Of a stretch of DNA of 64,000 bases, positions 57,409-64,000 are shown piece by piece. Source of the DNA: Gloeophyllum trabeum ATCC 11539 (lineage: Eukaryota; Basidiomycota; Agaricomycetes; Gloeophyllales; Gloeophyllaceae). Within the stretch, counting starts at the first letter, position 1, and the number at the start of each line of letters is the position of its first letter. The translations under genes and the position numbers were made by a program. A model generated the notes under the pieces. The model had not been told where the DNA came from and made no database searches. It saw only the letters and a program-made list of their open reading frames with translations. The stretch covers positions 801,538-865,537 of the forward strand of contig NW_006920421.1 of assembly GCF_000344685.1 (NCBI RefSeq), in the 5' to 3' direction.

Positions 57409-59172
57409 TTAACAAGCAACCGAGACAGGCAGAGAACCGATGTCACGAAGTCCAACATTCCCTCGCTGGAGGTGTGCGACCATCCCCAGCACCTCCTCCT
57501 TCTCAAAGTTGCTCGACGGGTCGTACAACTGCAGCGGCTTCCGCGCGTTGATGCTGCGCAGCGCCTTCTCCGTCGCCTCGTCCGCACCCGTGTCGCTGAC
57601 GAGCTTCGCGATCTGGTCCGGGCCGAGTACCTCGCCCTCGCGCTCGAGCAGGTGCGCGGGGATGTACCCGCTCTCCTTCGCCGACATGATCTCAGCGGTA
57701 GAGGTCGTGAGCACGCTCGCGATGAAGTCCATCGTCCTGCTTAGCGTCTCCTCCGTCGCCGCGCGCGTCTGCGACGCCGCGACATCACCCGTGCCTTGGA
57801 TGACGGGCCGCAAGATGTCGAACGCCGCATTGAAGTTGCCCGTGTCGACGTCGCAGAGGACGTCCATATCCTGGTAGCGCAGCTGCTTGTAAGCAGAGAG
57901 CACGACCAGGAGGAACCTGCGTGCGCCATGTCAGCACTATTACGAAATAACATTAATCCGTGATGATCGGGCATACCTCGTGTAAGCCAATGAGACTTTC
58001 TTATCGTGGTACGCCGCGGCTCTCTGCTCGGGCACGTCCCCGCGCAGCGACGCTAGCACCGATATGGCGGCCGACAACCCACCATTGAAGGCGAGATGAA
58101 CACCAGACGAGAAGAACGGGTCGATAAACGACGCCGCGTCTCCCGCAAGGCGCCAGCCCTCGCCGGCATACGAAGTCGCGGAGTACGAATAATCCGACGC
58201 GCTCTGCACATCCCCTTGGAGCTGTGAGTCCTTCAACAGGTCGCAAACACCAGGTGCGCGTTCTAGCGAACGAAGGTAATGCTGGCGCACGCTGCCGTGC
58301 TCTTTCCGCAACCGGATGTTGTCGGTTTCGTGCATGACGACACCGACGGACACCTTGTCAGCGAGGGGGATATACCATACCCATCCCGGCGACCCGTTGA
58401 TGAGGCCCTCGAGAAATATGGCGCCCTCCCGGGTGGTACCCTGGCCGTAGACGCCGCGCTTGCCGGTCCAGTACCCCCACGTCGCGACGTTCCGGAGCGT
58501 GGCGTTGTGGTGCCGGTTCTTGAGGTACTTGCTCGAGAGGACGCCCTGTCGGCCGCTGCAGTCAATTAGGTAGTTGAAGGAGATGGTGCCTGTCTCATCC
58601 CCGCGTTTCCATTGCGCGGAGACGGGACGCCCGTCGGTGAAGGCTACGCTCTCGATGCGGGTTTGTTGGAAAACCTTGGCGCCTTTCTCAGCTGCGTGGT
58701 TGAGGAGGATTTCATCGAACTCTGAGCGGGTCTGCGTTTCAGATAAGTTGTAGTCAGTACAAGCGTGCTAGCCAGGTGGTGGAGACACTAGTGCTTACTA
58801 CGTTCCAAGCGCCGTTTTTCGGATTGACGGCAATGAAGTCCGTATAAGCTTCAGGCCTATCAGGGCGGAATTTAATAGCGGATCCAGGCTAGCGGGAGCA
58901 AGTAATTATTAGTCCAAGTCACGTTGAACAAATATATATATCGGCACCTTCGGGTGGAAACCGTGGGCGTCGATTTTCTCGACAGCATCAACAAGGCTCA
59001 AGAATGCCTTTACGGAGGCAAGCAGACTCTCGCCAATGTGGTACCGAGGGAACTGTGTCGCCTCGCAGCAGACCACATCGATACCTTCCTGCGCGAGGAT
59101 AGCGGAAGCATAGGCTCCTGCTGGACCTCCGCCAATGACAAGTACGGTAGCGTTGAAAGGAAGATCAGACAT
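57409..59172 (-). CDS. Flavin-dependent halogenase
   Basis: Four minus-strand exons (59172-58948, 58888-58802, 58731-57977, 57916-57409) join in phase to 524 residues. The FAD-binding GGGPAG is at residues 14-19. GWVWYIPL near 219-226 carries the WxWxIP halogenase signature. GDAASFIDPFFSSGVH near 301-317 combines the second FAD motif with the Fx.Px.SxG chloride-site motif of flavin-dependent halogenases. Length and motif spacing fit fungal phenol-type halogenases such as those of the melleolide pathway. With FADH2 and O2 it would generate hypohalous acid to halogenate an aromatic substrate. The gene also needs a flavin reductase, none of which is visible here. Its neighbour is the adenylating enzyme. 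Confidence 0.93.
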
Positions 59173-60312
59173 TGCAGGCGACGAGCACGCAAGAATTGTG
59201 GCAATTCGGACTTAGGGTCATTGGCTACTTAAGTTTCATCTGGTTTGTGGCCCATCGGGGACATTTCGCTAGTGCTGTGCAAGGTGCATCTCTGGGCGGG
59301 CCTAGCGCCCCCACTGGCCTGAACATCATGCCGATTCCTCCATAGAAGTGAAATTGCACGAGTGCGGCGTCCGGCGTGCCTTAGCACCACTCCGCATTTT
59401 GACTATACAATGATAATCAGTGTTTCATCAACAGCGTGGTATGGATAAAAAGCAGGACCGTTTCTTACTGTACGATTCCCGAGTCTGTTCGGCGAACGTG
59501 TTAGGCCGTCGGTCCCGAGTGAATATTTGGCACTGTAGAAAGAGTGATGATGATCAAACACGTCCCGAGTCGATCCGGGCGCAAAAGAGGGCAGTCGCTA
59601 TGGAAGGACTGATACGGTATCGCGACTCGATAGCATGTCTGCGCCCCCCGAGGTAACCGAGAGCGACGCACGTGGCCTCGGACATGGAGAAGATGTGCAG
59701 AGCGGAGCCCAGTTTGGTTAATCTATTTCCTGACGCAAACTGCCCAATAATGTTCGTGTCTACGTACCCAACTCTACCCTAGTCTACCGCATCGCCGGTG
59801 CTCGTGACTGCGCTGACTGGAGCTAATCAAGAGATCAGATCATAGCTACTTAGTCCCGACTCTTGTCCGGCTCGCCCGGCTTCATGAGAGTCCTTTTGCT
59901 GCCTTGGGTGCGTATCCAATCCACTGACAATCATCCTTTGATAGAGTTCGTCTGCATCATGGTTCATTGTATTGTACCTTTTGCTGACCTCCGGACACGC
60001 CAGAGCCAAGTACTTACCTTGATATGACCGCTTGCAATATTGATAAGCCCGCACACGCACCGCGTTTTCCCTCGGCACTAGATCGCACAGCATCATAGTC
60101 CGTTGACAAATGTTTGGAATGTCTATGGCATCGCGATAGATCTATGTGCATCACCTGGCAGGACACCGTACATCAAAGTTGGCGCCAGACAGACATCGGT
60201 GTTATGTTTGCTGCATAGACTTAAAGTCATCCTGCCGCGCCCGGTGGGGTGCAGGCAGACCCGTCTCTCCCTGCTACCCCCCGAACCTCGAGGATTCACG
60301 TCGGCAGAAGTC
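59173..60312. other. Gene-free divergent region
   Basis: Between the halogenase (minus) and the membrane protein (plus). Weak open frames occur at 59420-59656 and 59827-60096 but have no motif. Confidence 0.4.
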
Positions 60313-61604
60313 ATGGCTCCCGCCCCACCCACCCCCCAGCAGCGCCTTGACTTCGACTACATCGCGCTTACCGCGGTAGTACTCGTCAGCTGGGAGATCG
60401 CACTTCACCTCTGGCAGGACTTCAACTACTTGCGGACACCCCGGTGGTACAGGCGTCCAGTCATTTGGGCCTATTTCATCCAGCGATACGGCGCATTTGC
60501 GGTAGTCATCGCTGAAACCCTCATACGCATTGGCCACCCCAAGTCATGTCACGCCGCCGGCCTGGTTGCGCTGACCGTTGGGGGAGTCGGCGTATTGCCG
60601 TCCGTCTCCTTGATTTACTTCTATCGAGTGTAAGTCTCCGCGCTTCTCGTATACCGAAGGAGGAATCCTGACGACGCCATTTAATCCAGGCTGGCGATTT
60701 GGAATAAGAACAAGACTGTCACTTACACACTTGCGTTCCTGTGGATAGTACTGTTTGGCACGTCGCTCACCGCACCGTTTGCCCAAAGCGCGGGCAACCT
60801 CCCTACCGGAGGCTGCACGATAACCCGGAGCGAGAAATACACGCCGTAAGGAATTTCTGGTGCCATGACCACAGCAAGCCGCTGACGCCCCCTCACAGTG
60901 CCTCCTTCATTGCAAACGCCGTGTACGACGCGGTCGTCTTCATCTTCACCATCATGAAACTGCGTAAGTGCCGCCAAGCACACACCATTCGCCAGCTAAC
61001 ATGACCCGCAGTCGCCAACCGCCGCCAATACAGCCAATTCCGTTCGCCCATGCAGACCCTCCTCCTGCGCGACGGTGTTCTCTACTTCTTCATCTCCGTC
61101 GTTGTCGGCATCATCGACATCGTCTTCCTCGAAGCCGTCCCGAACCCCGCCATCGCGTCGAGCGTCATACCCATGCACATTGCGCTCACGTCCATCATGA
61201 CCACGCGCCTCGTGAACAACGTCTTCGTCATCGCCACGCAGCCGACGAGCACGGGATATGTTGGCTCGCGCACGCAGGTGGGCAGCGGTGTCGGCTCCAG
61301 CGCCGGCGTGCAGAGCGCGCTCAAGGTGCCCAGCACGCCGCCCAAGGCACGCTTCGGCAGCCAGACGACGATCGAGGAGCACCCGCCGACGTCGTTCTTG
61401 CACATCGTCAGCGTGGGCAGCGGCGTCGGCACGGAGTCGTACCAGCTGAACGACGGCGACGACGACACGAAGGTCGCGAACGACGATCTCGAGAGGGGTT
61501 ACCGGCCGCCGCGCAATCAGACCTATGCGGTGCCCATGCAGGTGCGGGTGACGCAGGAGACGGAGCAGGCGCCGCCTGAGATATCCATGCCCCGGGCGGC
61601 GTGA
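60313..61604 (+). CDS. DUF6533-type multi-pass membrane protein
   Basis: Four exons (60313-60629, 60690-60845, 60899-60963, 61012-61604) join in phase to 376 residues. I chose the ATG at 60313; upstream codons in the same frame lack an ATG. The N-terminal helices (YIALTAVVLVSWEIALHLWQDFNYLRT, WAYFIQRYGAFAVVIAETL) match the N-terminal pattern of DUF6533 proteins, which are abundant in Agaricomycetes. Further helices include FLWIVLFGTSLTAPF, NAVYDAVVFIFTIMKL and LYFFISVVVGIIDIVFLEAV, about seven in total. A Ser/Gly/Thr-rich cytoplasmic tail of about 110 residues follows. A seven-helix receptor-like topology is possible; function unknown. Confidence 0.82.
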
Positions 61605-61820
61605 TTTTCCATTCTATGGAACCGCAAGCCGTGTTCTGTTTGTGCGCATGTGTAGCTTTGGATCTGTACTACAGTCTACCCGGATTATTTATTATGTAAC
61701 ATACAGGCCCGGCTCTCCATGCTCTTACAGAGGCCTCCTTACCACATCCCACTAATACGGCTGCGTGGACTACTTGAAAAATCCTTTCCGGTCTTCAGAC
61801 CTCTGCAGGCATAAACAACT

Positions 61821-63964
61821 TCAGCGAACTAAGCGCGAGCGCGAGGGGGAAAGCTCACATACCATGCGTACGCCATGACTCGCACCCAAGTAAAGCGAAA
61901 ATAGCCTCTTGCATTCTTCGCTATCTTTGAACGGATACCTGCAGCAGCAGCAACGGTCAGCAATTAACAATCAACCAGCTGTACATCACCAGTCAGCTTA
62001 CTCGGCCCCCAACCTGTACGCAGCCGCAAATCCTGACACGACGGCGATCTCATGCATGTCTAACAAACGGCCCACAGTCAGTCAGTCAATCAATATCAAT
62101 GACCGCACCCGAACATAGGTCCCATCAAAAACCAGCCGTTGCATCCAACAATCACTCGTCACTCACTCAGGATCGTCCACGCCCCGGCATAGTGCGTCCT
62201 ATTCCGTCCATTAATCCACATCATCCACGGGACCGTCCCCGCGTAGTGCTGCCACCGGTGGCTCTGCTGTTTCCACCACTTCTCCAGGATCACCTTGTCC
62301 TTGTCAATGTCGACCCGGCTCCAGAGCTCCTCGCTTCCGTCCTTGTCGAGGAAGATCGTTTGGAAGACGTGTTCCTCTAATGGGGGGTACTCTTCCCCGG
62401 GCACCTTGCGCCCGGCGTGGGTATCTTCCTCGCCCGGGGAGGTCGTGCGTTCGTCGTGCCAGCCGGTGCCATCCGGGCCGTAGGCAGATTCGCCTTTGAA
62501 CTGCACAATATAATGTATCAGTAAAGTGAATTGTCTCATCATGATAATGCCCAATGTCTGTTATGTGTACACACGTACCTGGGGCTGATAGTTCGTCAAG
62601 TCGAAGCTCATCTCTATTTTCGTCTTGTCGGAGGGGTACGACCGGACGTAGTAGAGCGGCCTGAAGTTCTTCTCAGCGAACTCGAACTGCTTCATCGCTT
62701 CCTCGTCCTGCGCTTCCACGCGTTTCTTCGAACGCAGAGACGGGTCATACTCCAGGCGGTAGTACTGAGTGATGACTTGTCAGTGGACGATGATGCGACA
62801 TGGGAAAATTGAGTTACCTTCTTCATGTAGTCGAGGTCGTTATGGGTTATCGTGATATCCCACAGATACTGCATAACCCACGGTCAGAAAACAAGCACGG
62901 CGAGTTGAAAAGAAAACAACCTACTTTGACGTTCCCCAACACCTTCTTTTCCAGCCACCGCGCGTCCGTATTGAGAATATTCAACGCTGCGTCTGCGTCG
63001 ACCGCCAAAATGAGCTGGTCGAACTCTTCCACCGTTTCCTCGCCGGGACCCTCGACCTCCTGGTCGTTATTCGTACCCCGCGTCGGGCGGCTCCACACAG
63101 TGACGCACTTCTTCGTCCGCTTGACCTTCGTGACCTCGCGGCAGGTGACGACGGAGACGCTCCCGCGCGAGGTTTCCTCGACTTCCTTCTTCCAGGCGTC
63201 GTAGACGAGGGAGAGGCGTGGGAAGGCGCGCATTTCGGGGATGGAGGCGAGGAACGAAGTGGGGGAGTACTCGAACTGTATTCAGGTTTACTCGTTAAAG
63301 TGCTATTGCGCGGGGAATGGCACGGGCTCACGAGTTTCATGCTCGGGTCCATGAAAACCCGTTCTAGGATGGCCGACGAGATGTACGGCGTCTGGTTGCC
63401 CGTACCGAAAAACAGGGCAACCAATGGGTAGACAATCCGGTCGCCGAAGTCCTGGATATACGAACTGAGAGACGTTATGAGTGCAAACCTGCGGTATGAA
63501 GCTACCTTCGAAAAGCCAAACATAGGGAGCATCTTGTTAACTGGTACAAAGGCGAAGACGGGCTCCATCGCCTTAATGATCTTGAGAACCTTGCCAAATT
63601 TCTTGATATCCGGTCCGAACCTGATGGGCAAGTTCAGGATGTTGCTTCGGCCGCTGAAAACCCACCTACTTGTCAATGACTTCGCTCGGGAACACGTTCG
63701 ACCAGAACTCTTCCTGGGGATCTCTGCCGAAGCTGATTTGGAAGCCGACCTCGGAGCCCTTGAACCCCAGTTTCTCGAATATTGCGAACGTGTTGGCGAA
63801 CTGCGGGCTCCCGCCCTGCACGCCGTCGTTGATGTACGAGGCCCCGTACTTCTTGGAATCAATGGCTTCGGACGTCGCCATTCCTCCTGGGCTCGCCGAG
63901 CGCTCGTACAGCTTGACCTCGAAACGGTCTGGATGCTGAGCGAAGGCGAGAGCAGCCGACATTC
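61821..63964 (-). CDS. FAD/NAD(P)-binding amine-oxidase-like oxidoreductase (5' partial)
   Basis: Nine minus-strand exons (63964-63670, 63620-63506, 63451-63332, 63275-62925, 62868-62818, 62764-62579, 62500-62167, 62059-62002, 61938-61821) join in phase to about 542 residues. The first exon, with the start and the leading glycines of the Rossmann motif, lies beyond the window; the visible part begins GMSAALAF and YERSASPGGMA. A mid-region DQLILAVDADAAL strand and C-terminal MHEIAVVSGFAAAYRLGADYPF-like block (the last Asp is Glu here) close the FAD fold. It resembles predicted NAD/FAD-binding amine-oxidase-like proteins. The extreme C-terminus after GVRM is uncertain; a 34-nt intron could replace the last 14 residues. 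Confidence 0.82.
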
Positions 63965-64000
63965 CTAGACGATTGCTAAGAACATTATTCATGGAATATG

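Noticed and set aside
57409..59172. Reading the halogenase as a plain FAD monooxygenase
   Set aside because: The WxWxIP and FxxPxxSxG motifs together are specific to flavin halogenases.
60103..60312. Longer N-terminus for the DUF6533-type protein
   Set aside because: The upstream frame starts with TTG, not ATG, and adds a segment unlike membrane-protein N-termini.
1..64000. CRISPR arrays, bacterial operons or ribosome binding sites
   Set aside because: The window is spliced eukaryotic DNA; no regularly spaced repeats were seen.

Overview
The window looks like a piece of a filamentous basidiomycete genome, most likely an Agaricomycete. Almost every recognisable protein is split by 49-90 nt GT-AG introns, genes lie on both strands without operons, and the set is typical of the group: a Zn2Cys6 regulator, an ABCC transporter, GH28 and GH71 secreted glycosidases, a DUF6533-type membrane protein, a MYND protein and degraded fungal transposons. 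I built the exon models by hand from splice signals, reading-frame phase and family resemblance. They have not been tested against transcripts or databases.

Layout. 1-6.3 kb is transposon debris: a broken Ty3/gypsy pol region (1434-4085) and a TA-flanked inverted-repeat element (4327-6277) that seems to contain another. 6.6-9.6 kb holds two minus-strand single-pass membrane proteins, one with an SH3 domain and one with three NPF motifs. 11.9-17.5 kb holds a major facilitator transporter converging on a large Zn2Cys6 transcription factor. 19.7-21.0 kb encodes a multi-pass membrane protein. 23.3-27.2 kb has an intact MYND protein and two damaged relatives, one interrupted by a 1121-bp hAT-like element with a perfect 8-bp target duplication. 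27.3-33.3 kb is a 29-exon ABCC full transporter on the minus strand. 34.4-40.9 kb carries a FAXC/GST-like protein, a small unknown protein, a decayed membrane-protein gene and a GH28 rhamnogalacturonase-like enzyme. 43.5-48.4 kb has a small secreted protein and a GH71 alpha-1,3-glucanase. The 3' part of the GH71 gene is repeated on both sides of a 609-base run of N, which is probably an assembly artefact.

49.7-59.2 kb is the most metabolically suggestive stretch. In tight succession it has an NAD(P)-binding epimerase/reductase-like enzyme, a PLP aminotransferase, an alpha/beta hydrolase, a stand-alone adenylating enzyme and a flavin-dependent halogenase. It is followed by a DUF6533-type membrane protein and an FAD oxidoreductase that runs off the right edge. 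No polyketide synthase, terpene synthase or carrier-protein domain is visible, so a halometabolite cluster is an inference. With the ABCC and MFS transporters and the regulator farther left, the window could support export and regulation of small molecules, but the sequence shows no direct link.

Short inverted-repeat elements, including a 205-bp family with two full-length copies, occupy many of the gene-free gaps.
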